51,496 bases of DNA from Beroe ovata (GCA_946803715.1 CAMPET010000294.1:30643-82138), one strand, 5' to 3'. Shown: positions 1 through 12,438, counted from the stretch's first letter. The notes: generated by a model from the letters alone, not told the origin. Translations and numbers: made by a program.

Positions 1-70
1 TGTGTGTATTTGTGTGTGTGTGTGTGAATGTGTGTGTGATTGTGTGTGTGTGTGTGATTGTGTGTATGTG
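1..70. repeat. TG microsatellite at window edge
   Basis: Nearly pure TG dinucleotides with occasional A. It lies in the intron just downstream of the last visible plastin exon (minus strand), so the rest of that gene continues off the left edge. Confidence 0.9.
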
Positions 71-84
71 TGTGTCTCACATAC

Positions 85-1194
85 CCGTAATGGCAGTAGA
101 TCGGTATTTTGGGGGTCTATTGCTGTGAAGAGATAAGTATACGCTTCCCCATCCTGAATGTCCTTGTAGAAGTTTCGGATCTGTTTGTGATCACATACTC
201 TATTCAACTGCCAGTTAACCCATCGGACTAGGATATCTTCTGGCGTCTTTGCCATCAGTTTTCCTGGCCAGATATATCGTTAAGACGGAAGGGTGACGGG
301 GGTTAAATTAATCCACTGCTTTATAAATGGGATAACAACTCTATAACTCTCCCCCACATTATAGTAGTAGCATGATCGTGTGGGGTTTGGGTCTCAATAC
401 TCTAGGCCGAGAGCAGGGATTCGTAATGAGCAAGGTCATTAGCACTTGATATTGCAGTGGAATAACTCCACAATCACTTTGGATGATGGGCATGGGGGGA
501 TATATTAATATGTAAATGGCATGAGTTCATAGAGTATGTAAATTGGGGCAGTACCTGGACTCTCATTCTCGTGCAGCAAGTTAACCAGGCCTGGGGTACT
601 CCTAAAGTTGAGGTTATCGATTAGTCCCACACGTATCACCTGCCATATGACGTTCAAGTGAGCCTCCTTCACACCATCGACCATAGACTCGGGCCGGATA
701 TTGACTATCCTACAACCTGGGATAAGCGTGTGTGTGTGTGTGTGTGTGTGTGTACATACTACATGTGTGTGTACCTATAGCGATACATGAGTTGAGGGCC
801 AGACTCTGGTTTTCCAGCATCATGAAGTAGTTGAGGGGTCTCGTTTTGGGGTAGTTCAGGGCTCTCTCATCCACAGTACCGGGTTTAGAATCGTTGATCA
901 ATTTGCTGGGAGAAAGAGAGTCGCATGGCGTGATCGACAAAGTGATCGAAGCTCACTCAGAACATCAATGAGGGAGGGGGGGAATGAAAGAGAGGGGGTC
1001 GGAGCATTATATTCAGTGTAAAGGGGAGAGGGGGCTGTAGAGGGCACTAACCAGAGCAGAATGCCATCCTTTATCTTCTCAAAGAAGTCGTCACCCTCTT
1101 CATCTATTGGCAAGTATTTCTTGAAGAGTCCTCTGGCAAGATACCGGTCGTTTGCGAGTCGTTTGTTTATCCACCTCAGAAACCCTATTTTCTC
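85..1194 (-). CDS. Plastin/fimbrin, partial (CH1 and start of CH2)
   Basis: Actin-bundling protein of the cortical cytoskeleton. Four exons on the minus strand join in phase: 1052-1194, 775-905, 555-716 and 85-263, all with GT-AG borders. The first reads EKIGFLRWINKRL and ends in GILLC; the second contains GTVDERALNYPK and LALNSCIAIG; the third contains LNVIWQVIRVGLIDNL; the fourth begins GKLMAKTPEDILVRWVNWQL and contains DIQDGEAYTYLF. These are the signatures of the first calponin-homology domain and the start of the second in plastins (compare the family's TIDERAIN, LALNSASAIGC and LLRWANFHL motifs, from memory). The N-terminal EF hands should lie at higher coordinates but were not found between the gap at 1292 and about 3 kb. 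CH2 onward continues off the left edge. Identity as plastin is secure; which paralog is unknown. Confidence 0.88.
729..753. repeat. TG microsatellite in plastin intron
   Basis: TG run lying between the exons at 775-905 and 555-716. It is one of many CA/TG runs in the window, several of them next to assembly gaps. Confidence 0.85.
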
Positions 1195-1253
1195 CTGATG
1201 GAGATGTGATGGGGGAGGGGTGTGAGCCGTGAGGGATATATGTGTGGGATCTC

Positions 1254-1254
<1 letters not shown>

Positions 1255-1291
<37 letters not shown>

Positions 1292-1292
1292 N
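1255..1292. repeat. TG microsatellite ending at a gap
   Basis: TG run followed at once by a single n at 1292. A second TG run lies at about 1352-1372. The plastin 5' exons would be expected beyond this gap. Confidence 0.85.
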
Positions 1293-2330
1293 CCTGTCTG
1301 CATATTCCAGAGCATGTCTGCATGTCACGTGGCGCATACCAGCAGATATCATCTGTGTGTGTGTGTGTGTGCGCGCGCTAGCTCTGGCAGTAGGTACCTA
1401 GCTAGTACCTATTCTACACTACTATAAGATTGCACGTCCTCTACTATCATTAAAACTAACTTACTAATCTGCAGTCTAACGAGCTATACCAAAATATCTA
1501 TCATAGCAGTTAATCACAGTGCTAGGATCTACCCCCTCAATAACAGCTTATTATTTTATTATTATTTTGCCAGTTTTTCAACCTGGTCAATATCGGCGTC
1601 TTTTTGATCGTATAAGTCCTGCAACAGTTCTCATGAGTACTCATTGAGTGTAACTGAAGAATTCTACTAGAATGGTAGTAGAAGCTATAATAGGAAGCTA
1701 TAATCGTGGGTCTAAATTACCCCCAAATTCTGAGATCTTGTGGTTTCGTTGTCTCCTCGCTCCATACTTGTAGTGTGTGAGATGTCTATCAGTCACTGGT
1801 GTTTCTGATTTCAGAGATTAGAGATGGACCGATATGAATGATACTGAAACAATTCAATCAGCATGGACTACAGATATTCCCCAACCAATAATACCTGAGT
1901 ACTAATGATGAACGTCGAGATTTATTCCAAAGTGAATGCTTAAATCAGTTGCATCTAGATCTAGTATGTGTGGAGAGTCGATATTTCCTACTGCAGACGA
2001 AATCGATAACGAGATAACCGTGTGTGTGTGTGTGTACAGAGGTAACTGCAACGGATTGAACCACCACATGAGAGAGAGCAGGGGGAGAGAGGGGGAGAAA
2101 GAGAGAGAGGGGGGAGGGCTCATATACAGGGACCACTCATTGCTATTCATATTGAGCAACCCACACACACACTCACACACAGACACACACAGACACACAC
2201 ACACACTCACACACTCACTATCACTGTGCGCTGAGACAGGAGAAAGTCATAAACTCTACACGGATCCATTCACTGCACACCTGCAGAGTGATCAAACAAA
2301 AGGGAGTGGGGTTTGGAATTTTAGGAGATN

Positions 2331-2364
<34 letters not shown>

Positions 2365-2384
2365 TTACACACACACACACACGG

Positions 2385-2876
2385 CACACGCAGGCGCTCA
2401 TCTGTACACTTTCCAAGAGTAGGAGTCTACTGTAAAACATAGCTAGAAGTGAATCCTCATTACAGATGGTTTCCTCACAGGAACTCACAATTCATTATAT
2501 GGCAGCAGCAGTGTTTGTCAGGAGTAGTGATTTGGCGCTCTCTCCCTCTCATGTGATCCAGTAAGTGACTACTCCTTCATAAAACACATTGCATCTGTTC
2601 CAGTAAGACTGCACCAAGTATAGAGGAGCCATACTATAATTAGCTAGTGAAAGAGTGGGCGTTATGGTAGAGTATGAAGCCGGCTCTTCAGAATAGGATA
2701 GACCAATAACTGTACCGGTACGTTGTGAACAATCGGAATTGTAATTGAGAAATAAGAAAAAGAATGAAACTAAGTTGTGTCTTCATTCATAATATTCGAT
2801 TAATTATTGACACGAAAATGGAAGTGAAATCTGCAAATGGTATGATCGTTTCTGTAATTCACTGATCTCTGTTGAT
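2385..2876. repeat. Copy 1 of a duplicated ~0.5-kb segment
   Basis: This stretch, from the GGCGCTCATCTGT motif to CACTGATCTCTGTTGAT just before n 2877, recurs almost identically at about 2915-3397. Only the second copy continues into the FSIP2-like reading frame. Small indels and substitutions separate the copies, and the break falls exactly at the n. The simplest reading is two alleles placed in series by the assembler. Confidence 0.8.
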
Positions 2877-3379
2877 NCACACACACACACACAAACACAT
2901 ACGCACACACACGGCCACGCAGGCGCTCATCTGTATTCTGTACACTTTCCAAGAGTAGGAGTCCACTGTAAAACATAGCTAGAAGTGAATCCTCATTACA
3001 GATGGTTTTCTCACAGGAACTCACAATTCATTATATGGCAGCAGGAGTAGTGATTTGGCGCTCTCTCCCTCTCATGTGATCCAGTAAGTGACTACTCCTT
3101 CATAAAACACATTGCATCTGTTCCAGTAAGACTGCACCAAGTATAGAGGAGCCATACTATAATTACCTAGCGTAAGAGTGGGGGTGGGGGTTAGGTATGA
3201 AGCCGGCTCTTCAGAATAGGATAGACCAATAACTGTACGTTGTGAACAATCGGAATTGTAATTGAGAAAGAATGAAACTAAGTTGTGTTTCAATTCATAA
3301 TAATGGATTAATCATTGACACGAAGAATAAGATGGAAGTGAAATCTGCGAATGGTATGAACTATGATCGTTTCTGTAAT

Positions 3380-6300
3380 TCACTGATCTCTGTTGATAGA
3401 CTCAGTTGAAAGTTTCTGTATGAGTTCCCTATCGGTATCACTCAACAGATCATCAATGCTCGGCTTCCTATGATGACCACTGCTAACCGTCACCTGGTCT
3501 GACGATTGACTGGCCCCCTTCTTGCCCACCATATTGGTGTAGGATGAGTTGATCACTGCCAGCATCTGCAGACTCGACTCCTTCTTCTTCAAACTACTCC
3601 TCCGGTGTTCCAGAGATTTCCTCGAGCAGCTGGACGGAAGCTCAGTCGGTGGACTCGGCTGAATGAGCAGGTTGGATTCTGAGGAAACCGCCCGCGGCTC
3701 ACCACAGTTGGAGGAAGTTGATTGGGGTGGTGGAGGAGGAGTGATCATGACGTCATCCTGTGAAATCCGTCTCCTCGATCCTGATCTCTTCTTCTTTACT
3801 CTCTTCTTCACGATGCCACCCTCATTGATGTAGTAAACGTGGTCTTTGCTCTGTATCTTCCTCACGCATCCGCTCACAGACCCTGAACTCTCAATTAGGG
3901 GGAGGGATTGATCCGACGGATTTTTCTCGAAGAGTTCATCAACTTCCCTCCTCTTCAGCTCTTTGCTGCAATTCTCAGCCAGACGGTCGATGGAATCGTT
4001 AACCACAGATTGTTGGGAAGTTTGGCTGGAGTTCTTGAGGAGTCGCTCGGAGTTGGATACCATCTTGTTGACCATGTGTTCCCGTTCCTCTGATATCAGC
4101 ATCTCTCTGATCGGATCATAAGTGTTGGACGTCTTGGAGAGGCTCGGGGAAAGGGGCTTCGGCATGGGCAGTCCTTCCGTGTTAATCTTCCTCTTGCTCC
4201 TGTTCGATTTGACCGAGTATTTGGAAAGCAGGACTGGAGTTTGCTGATCAACAGGTTCCTCATCCAGGATTTCATTCGTACTCCTGAATTTCCCGATGTC
4301 GAAGTCATTGATCACCACACACTCGGCTTTTTTGATCACTTTTTGTGCCAGGACCTCGCCTGCCGTTTCCTCGTCCCCGGCTCTGCAAGCCTCAAATAGA
4401 TCAACAGAACTCTCAGTCCTCACTTTCATGGTTTTCGTGTTTGCCACAACACCTATACACTTGCCGATCACCAGGGACACGATAGCTTCGTTTCCACTGC
4501 TTCTCCTTATCTCATTCAGTGTGCTCCGAACAAAATCATTGATGAGAATACTCATGGCTGAAATCTCAAAACCAGGGCTTCCCCTCAGCACTTCCAAACA
4601 ACTTTGGAAGGTAAGAAGAGATGTGAGAGCTATCACTTTGGTGCGTTGCTTTCTCGAGTCGAAGTTTTCTCCGATTTCAATTCGTAATTCATCGATTAAA
4701 ATCTTGGTAAGGGCCTGAGCTGCCCCATTAAAGTCATTTTTCTGTAGTAGCGATTTCAGAATAGTATATCCTCGACTTGCATCTTTATCAAATGTTTGCT
4801 CCAGTTTAGCACGAACACTGTCGATAACAGACATGATGAATTTCTGTCCCCTCCCAAACACATTCTCATCACTCTCAGTTTGGGTCGGAGCTTCCAAGAA
4901 ACAAACACAATCGTAGAACGAGGGATCCAGCTGCTGTTCGTTACCAGTGCTCTGATCTAACTCTGGGAGTGAAACGGTTGCTATGACATCAGGCTGGTCA
5001 ATCACATCGCTCTCTTTCACTGGGATGATGTCGAGATCTGGTGATGTGAGCTGATGTAGAATTACAGCTCCAAATTCCTCCTCACCAATAGCCGATGTTT
5101 CCTGGGCGGATGAATCTGTTTCCATGACAACAGTGGGAATTGAGTCGGGAGGACTCAGCTCTACATCTATCATGTCCCCGGTTGGAGTTTTGATGGGGGA
5201 TTTGAGTGCCCTGCTCAGGAGAATATCAGCTGCAGTGTGGAGATCACCCTTCTCCAGTGACTCATCCAATATGAGATCTGACGGAGTCTTGGTACAGGCA
5301 GGAGGGGCCTCCTCGCCAGAAGGTGGTGTTTTCTCGACGTCTTCCCTCTCCTCCACCACTGTATGATCAGTGCTTGTTTCCTCTGGGTCACTCTGAGCTG
5401 TCCTCAGAGCTCGCTGTATGAGGATAGGGGCAGCTGCCTCCAGATTTCCTGTTCTCAGAGACGATTCTAGGAACATTGAGCTGGAGCTGCTGAGGATTCC
5501 CGCCACGACCTCCTCATCGACTTCAGACATCCCCCTCTCGAGCAGTCTCTTGACAATGATACCCCCTGCACACGAGAGATTGCCGTCCTCCAGAGCGCTC
5601 TCCAGAACAATGCTGCTCTCACTCCTCAGATCGGGGGCCACGTCCAGCTCCGCCATTCCCTTCCTCAGCGCTCTGTTCAGCAATACTTGTCCGGCCACGG
5701 GCAGATCGCCCTCTTCCAGGGCATGCTCAAGAGCTATGCTACTGTCGTGTCGTAGTGTTTCCTCCTGTGAAAACGCGAGGAGACCTTGTTCCAGTGCGTT
5801 CTCGACCATGATTGATCCTGCGATTTCCAGATCGCCATGAATCAGAGCCTGCTCCAGCGTCACTTCTGCGACTGGGTTCTTGAGATACTCTACAGCCTCT
5901 CTCAGCGACTGTCCAATTTCTGCACTGGAATCAGACTCACTCAGAGCCTGTTTCAACACCATGGAACCGATATCATGTTCAATTCGGTCCTCGACATCGA
6001 CAATATTCATTGCCTGTTGAATAGCCCTGTTCGCTAGGATTGTGCCTGCCTTCACTGTGTCTCCTGATAACACAGCATCTCTCAGTTTCAACTCACTGGG
6101 ACAACTTGGGTCGAGTATCAGCTGCTCGTACCCCACTCTGACAGCCTTGGCAGAGAGGATCGAACCAGCCCTATCAAAGTTGCCGTCTCTCAGGGCTTCA
6201 CACAACATGATACTGCTTGTTTTCGGAATTGAGTGCATGGCTTCGTCAATAGTCTTCTTCGCCAACATGACTGCAAACTTTGCTATGTCTCCCTGCTGAG

Positions 6301-9300
6301 CACTTTCCGCCAACAAGCTATCAATGTCGCTATGCTGGATTGAAATGTCCGACTTCTCCAGTTGATCCAGATAACAATCCTCCACGATCTGCTGATTTTC
6401 TGCGGACATGGACTTGCCCGCTGCCGTGTGACCATGAAGCATCTCATAGAGCAGAGTGGTTGCTCCCTGCAGGAATAGCTTGGCTTCCTCCATGATCCAC
6501 TCAACCAACTCCACATCAGAGTATCCACATACCCGGTGAGCATTTTCATTCAGCAGCTTGTCCCTTGCCTTCTTCAGACAGTCCTCGAGAATATTCCACG
6601 TTAGATAGGAGTACCCCCTCAGTTTTAACTTCACTTTTGCCACGTCCAGCGCATGGTTGAGTAGGAATTGTGCTCGCTTGTGCAGATCTTTCAGACTCTC
6701 TCTACTGGATGATCGAGACGGGGTGAGAATCTCATGAGCCGATGACTCTGCACTCTGAGTATCCGAGTTTTTGGTGAAAGCTTGCACCGTTCCGATGAGT
6801 CTGACAATGATTTCGGTGATGATTTCCTCCCCGTCTCTCTCACTACAATCTGTGGTGGATGTCTGTCCGTCGTACACCTCCCCGTGTTTCCCCTCGAAAC
6901 ACGACATTATCTTCTTCACCACATCTTCCACCAGATAGTGGAAATCGAAGCTCTGTTCAGAGCTGTACTCGGTGTATGTCTCTTGTTCCGTTACATCCGA
7001 GAAGAGGGAGAAGTTGGACACTATTTTCGTGGTCCGGACCTCGTCAGAGTCCACAATTGTGAACACATTGTCCAGAACAGAGTCCAGGATGGATGAGGAG
7101 GCTCGTGCGGCCTCCTCCCCAACAACAGTGTCGAGCAGGGACTCAATCAGCCCGCCCACCATAGTCTCAGTTTCCTCAGCAACCGTTTCAGAGACAACAT
7201 CCTCCAACTCATTGCAAATCAATTCCGAGAGCAGAGTCTCCAGGAGCAGTCCAGCTGGGAGATCATCCTGACTGGGTGGGGTGGGGACCTTGTGAATCTG
7301 CAGGGATTCCACCTTCTTGTCTTGCTTGAGGGGTGGTAGTTTGGGCTCCTTATCACGCTGGTACTTCGCATGAACAACGTGAAGTGGTTTGAAGTATGCG
7401 TGGAATTGTGTTGTCCGACACGGGTCTATCGTATCACGGCCTGGGTCGTAGTAAGCAGAAAACCTGCAGAGAGATCGAAATGTTAATCACTCATCTATAA
7501 GCACTAGTGAGGTATTTAGGGAGTACCTTTTACTCATTCACCTGATTTTGGAGTTGTCTCTGTGGATGTTGGCAAGTTCATGAGATCCATACCCAGTGGT
7601 CCCCAGAACCGTCACATTCATCCTCTCCAGATGATCCAGGTTGTCTTGGATCTGAGGGAGTTAGAGGGATGTCAGCAATTGGTGGAGAGACAAGGTGATG
7701 AGGAACTGGTGCTATAAACTGGTCACTTGATGAAATCAATTGCTAATTTTACTGATATCCGTAATCCGCTTTCTCGCACAGACACCAGAGACGATATAAA
7801 AACATGGGATAGCTTCTTAGGTAAGCAAGATGAGCCAAAATTTCTACCGTAGTTATGTTCAGCGTCCAAAGTTACATCAGATACCATGTTGCACACTATT
7901 CATGAAAATATCGAGAAAAATTCTTAATTTCCGTAATGACGCAGTGGCAAATTTGACCCAATTTTCATCAATAGTCGGCACACGCGCGCATGAAATTATA
8001 TCGAAATCGAATTTGTAAGTCGCGCGTCGCCCTGGAAATTGCTACGGGAATGGAAGTGGTCCCAGCATTCCCTATTATTATCTAATCGGGTTATCGGGAA
8101 AATTCTAATTTCTTCTCGGATATCACCAGACGAACAGCTCCTCAGTGAAGTAAGATAGAGCCTTAAGTCGACCGGGAATCGATTCAGCGTCCAAAAATAC
8201 ATGGGAATGCGTAGTGTTTGCATGAAAATCGAACAAAAATTTAAAATATTTATTCGAGTTTCTGATCTGAGTATCGGTGACATGAGTTACTCCACACTAT
8301 TATAATTCGATTTCGAGGGTCTCAAATGAGAACTCAACTGGTACTGGCGACTCTATTTTTCCAACAAATCTTCTCTCCTACTCTCACACGACAAATATCA
8401 ACCCTCTCTGCGATCATTCAAAGTTCATACTTCCCGTGAAACCACGCCCAAATGGCGACTTCAAACCTGTGGGGAGCAAAACCAGCAAAAACACGAAAAT
8501 CAATGAGGCACGCGGATACCAAAACACGCCCAAAAACTATTTTACAGTGGACATACTAGAAGCGAGTGCTCCTAGGCTATTTTTTGACGCAGAATTCAAA
8601 TCCGGTGGAATTTTTGAGCAAGCTCGTCGGGAAAACGAGGAAAATTCAAATTTCTTCTCAGATGTCAGGTAAGAAGTCACACACTATTATTTGACTGTTG
8701 CTAGTATAATGCAAAAACAAAATACCTGCGTTTTCTTCCTCTCAAGAGCGTTCCTTTTCCGGTCCAGTTTCCGCCTCTCAATATCCGCCATCCGCCCCTC
8801 GGCTATAGTCTGCATGCAGTGCATCTTCGCTCGCCACGAGTTTGCGGCCTTCGCCCGGTTGTTCTCCACCTTCTTCTCCCACGCCTTGGCCTCTTCCAGA
8901 TGTGTGTCTTCGATCCGCTGGTGATTCTCAAACACACTCTTCTGCATCTCTGAAGAGAAGATGTTTTAAGCAATGATGTATTGACCCGCACTTGGTAGCT
9001 TTATGTCAGCAACAGCAAAGGACTGAGCATATACCAGCTTTGATGTTCTTATTCTGCTCGGAATGAGTGGTTCGAGCCTGAATTGACCGCTTCCTGGCCG
9101 CTTTCCTCAAATTGTTCTGGTCGAGGAATTTCACCATTTCATCGTCTTTTGCCTGCATCCTCTCCTTGTGCCACTCTAGATTCTGTGGATGGGGATCCGG
9201 GATCAGATATTTGATGAAAAACAAAAGATCCACTAATAGCAAATGAACTTGATGTTTATCACCCACCCGGTTTGTGAACTCTTTCAACTTCTTCTGCTTC

Positions 9301-10349
9301 TCCAAGAGCTGTTTTTGAGCCACTATCCGTTCTTTTTGTCGAATTCTCTGTAGGATTGTGCATCTCCTGATCAGTTCACAGCTATCTAACCGAATCTTAA
9401 GGAGCTCTCGCCTCTTTTGCTCCATTTGCGCTTGGTCCGCTACAACCTCACGTTCCATCCGGACTTTATTGATAAGCTGAGGCGATGTTACACACATGTT
9501 ACACAATACGCATATTGTTACACACGTGTTACAGATATCGTTACACACATGTTGCAGATATTGCTACACACGTGTTACATATATTGTTACACACGTGTTA
9601 CAGATATCGTTACACACGTGTTGCAGATATTGTTTATACGCACACGGGCCAGATATCGCGGGGCAACGCTGCTAAATATACAATAGTAACCTCGGTCATC
9701 TGCTTATCTTTTTGAACAATTCTGTTCAGGATATGTTTCCGTCGCTTCATCATGAACTCTGTGTGTCTTGCTCGGGCTTCTGCTATCTTCACATTATGCT
9801 GGAGTATTAACTATGATAATTCACTCGACAATAATTGACCATTAGAGCAACACAATGTCTGATCGATTGCTATCAATTACCTGTATGCGCTTTTGTAGCA
9901 TTGCATTCTTCCATTTTTTACGGAGGATTTTCCTTGGGTCCACATAAAACTTTTTCTCCAGTGCGATTGCAATCCGTTTTTGAGTTTTGAAATAGTGCTT
10001 CAGATTTCTCTGTGAAAATTACATCATTTGTCCCCCTCCGATAGTTAAAGCGAAGCCATGAGACACAAGATGAATAGCAAACCTGGAATCTATTGTATTC
10101 TTGTAAAGTACACCTCACTTCCCCATCCTTTGTTATGAGATTGTTTTTCATGAGGCATCGTCTCACAGACTTCTTATTGAGGAAGTGCTTGAGATGGGGA
10201 TCGTGAAGAGGCCGATACTCTCCAGGCTTGTACTCCGTGAAAAACGGATCCGATAGATCGAAATCGATCGTTATACCAGGGCAAAGCTGAAACGCAGTTC
10301 CTGTGATCTCAATAGGAGATAATGTGGGGTACTGTTTCGAGTGATACAT
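3380..10349 (-). CDS. FSIP2-like (fibrous sheath-interacting) protein, 8 exons, ~1759 aa
   Basis: Probable component of the sperm-flagellum scaffold; human FSIP2 binds the fibrous-sheath anchoring protein AKAP4. Exons: 10083-10349, 9881-10009, 9691-9798, 9267-9476, 9035-9182, 8726-8949, 7542-7651, 3380-7463; all join in phase and give about 1759 residues. Exon 1 carries the family's N-terminal signature (PGEYRPLHDPHLKHFLNKK, then CTLQEYNRFQ), exons 2-6 encode a long charged coiled coil, and exons 7-8 contain LGTTGYGSHELANIHRDNSK and LHVVHAKYQRDK. The giant last exon first encodes several short amphipathic helices (about residues 465-620), then tandem ~42-residue repeats (about residues 775-1150), then a basic Ser-rich tail with KKRVKKKRSGSRRR. 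It is much shorter than human FSIP2 (about 6,900 residues). The start was chosen as the first ATG of the exon holding the conserved N-terminus. An upstream 5'UTR exon is possible. Confidence 0.8.
5190..6330 (-). repeat. ~42-residue helical repeats coded in the FSIP2-like last exon
   Basis: Successive units share the pattern L-x2-A/S-L-x2-G-D/N-L-x2-A-G/A-x-I-L-x3-A-L. Examples in order are RDGNFDRAGSILSAKAV, LSGDTVKAGTILANRAI, IHGDLEIAGSIMVENAL, EEGDLPVAGQVLLNRAL, EDGNLSCAGGIIVKRLL, RTGNLEAAAPILIQRAL and EKGDLHTAADILLSRAL. Spacing between equivalent glycines is 42 to 45 residues. One unit (SESDSSAEIG) is degenerate, and two outlying units occur at about 4700-4765 and 4330-4410. The hydrophobic spacing suggests helical hairpins stacked into a solenoid (inference). 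Confidence 0.85.
7652..8725. repeat. Diverged copies of the 343-bp repeat family in FSIP2-like intron 6
   Basis: The intron holds at least two diverged copies of motifs seen in the tandem array at 28.2-30.7 kb. The phrase CAGCGTCCAAA occurs near 7860 and again near 8186, where it continues AAATACATGGGAAT. A third relative near 8600 shares TTCAAATCCGGTGGAATTTTT. No exon is seen inside. Confidence 0.75.
9487..9640. repeat. 23-bp minisatellite in FSIP2-like intron 3
   Basis: The unit is roughly GTTACACACGTGTTACAGATATC. Copies start at about 9517, 9540, 9563, 9586 and 9609, exactly 23 bp apart, with an irregular first copy at 9487. Each unit contains ACACGTGT or its one-base variant ACACATGT. 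Confidence 0.9.
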
Positions 10350-12334
10350 GACAGAATAATTGGACTGCTATTCAATCATCACAAAGCACAACCTTTTCTC
10401 CTGGGTTTGTGGTATGGTAGCCGGCCTGTGCGTGCCTATGAATGGCTGTTGCCGGCAAGGCTTCATTCTCATTCTCAATGTAATGTGAATACGCTTTGGG
10501 CGATTTCCGATCCATAAACGATAAGGGATAAAACTAAACGTATAAAACACACCATAACAGAAACTGACATACATGTGTAAAATCGAGATACTATACTCCT
10601 TTATAAATCAACCCCCTACATTTTCTCAAAACAGCGTTATATATTTGAGTATGCAGTTCACGTGTCGTTCAAGGGAGAATCTCAAATGAGTTTTGAATAC
10701 AGAGACTTCGGATTTTTCCTCATCTATCATTGTTCTATCTTATCTTTGAGAAATGGAGTAGACTTCCCAAAAACATGTGGACGCGCGGCATCAGAATCAG
10801 AAAGCGCGCGTTTCAAAGACTTCTGTTTCTGCGCGTTACGCATAACACAGAATTTCTTCTCGAAGCCAACTTTTTGTGGCAGAAATCTGAAAGACCGGCA
10901 GAGATAGTGAAAAGGTTGTCAAGTACATTTTAGATGAATTACCACGGCATTAAGATTCTTTAACATAGAATATTATCACCCGTTAAACCTCTTATTTGAA
11001 TGGTCTTTATGCCTCTTAATGACTATAGTTAATACCTATCTATATTTTTTAGAATATCTTAACAAGAAGCTTTCAGTCACAAATTATTAAATTTTGCAGG
11101 AATGAAGAACTTCTAAAATATCTTATTAGCAGTTTTTACAACCATTAAGCTAAAATTTAATGTCGCCGCATATGACAAATGATAGTCTTTCCAAGTAGGC
11201 TGTATGGGGTTTGTTCGGATGAAAAGTGGCCTCAATTAACAGCCAAAGTGCCGCAACTCACAGGCATGATCCTAAGTAAGAGTGGTGTGAGTGTGGACCC
11301 AGACATGCAATAAGGCTACTCACTGCTACTACAATCACTGTCACGGTTTGACAACATCTGAAAACACTTTCTATTTAGCCGCTCACTCATTAACCACTAT
11401 AAGACATCCTGTGTTAAACAGAGTGTTGTCCATTATGCGTAACCCGGCCTCTCTCTCTCTTCCCCTTCACACGATAAACAAATAGGGGGTATATAAAGGG
11501 GGGGGGGTGCAGTATATTGTAATTGAACAAAGTGGCAACAACTGTCTCACCACACAATATTGTGTACACACAACAATTAAATTTCACACATTACAAGACA
11601 TTTGTTACTATGTGTGTTTGTGGGTGTGTGTGTATGCGTGTGTGTGTGTGCGCGTGTCTGGGGGATGGGTGGGTGTGTATTTGTGTGTATGCGTGTCTGG
11701 GGTTGGTGTGTGACCCCATATCCTGAACTTTTCTTACTAATTCACACGGTGGAAACATGAGAAATTGAGGGTTTTACTCCGAAATGAGTACCCATTATGG
11801 TTCAGCAAGACTTTATAAAGATATCTCACCTAATGAAGATTTGAAAATCAATTGAAATGCAATCTCTTATCAATTTAGAGCTTATCTCACTTTCACTGGC
11901 TCACAATCTATGAGAACGAAAACTTTGTTCTTCTCTAATGCAGATGATGCAGTAAGTGGTATGCAGAGACTTCAAAATCTCTCTCTTTCGGGGAATCCAT
12001 TTCGCAGAGTCGGCACATGAGATATCTCATCACTGGGTATTATATCTCATATCTCAGAGAAACTAATGGGCATCACTCACAGCAGTATTGAGATATAGCT
12101 CACTCAGGATACCCATACTCTCAGAGTCCTCAATGAAGCCACTATAATAGATTCACAGAGTGACAGAGTGGAATAATTGGAGCACAATGGAACTTTAATT
12201 GTTGACCTGAACACATCCTGAACACAATGGAACGCAATGATTGGCAACACAAACATACCTATCACTCTGGATTAGGGTTGAGGACTCGCCTGCATTGTCC
12301 TCTTATTACACGGTCAGGAACAATTCCTTGTCAC

Positions 12335-12363
12335 ACATACACGCATACACGCATACACACACA

Positions 12364-12436
<73 letters not shown>
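12335..12436. repeat. CA microsatellite
   Basis: Long CA run interrupted by a few AA and GA steps. It lies about 90 bp upstream of the CACGTG cluster. Confidence 0.95.

Positions 12437-12438
<2 letters not shown>

Larger units (their letters stand above)
1195..3379. other. Intergenic, microsatellite-rich, with a haplotype duplication
   Basis: No gene recognised. The stretch holds CA/TG runs (2161-2215, 2331-2385, 2878-2915) and three n gaps. About 2385-2876 is repeated with small differences at about 2915-3397. Two short minus-strand stretches (about 1902-1990 and 1569-1625) could be terminal exons because each follows a CAG acceptor and ends in a stop, but neither matches a known family. 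Confidence 0.7.

Noticed and set aside
1569-1625. Possible terminal exon on the minus strand reading DLYDQKDADIDQVEKLAK
   Set aside because: Follows TTGCAG and precedes AATAATAAAA, but too short and isolated to support.
1902-1990. Possible terminal exon on the minus strand ending in DLSIHFGINLDVHH and a stop
   Set aside because: It has an acceptor-like CAG and looks mildly coding, but no family match and no partner exon could be found.
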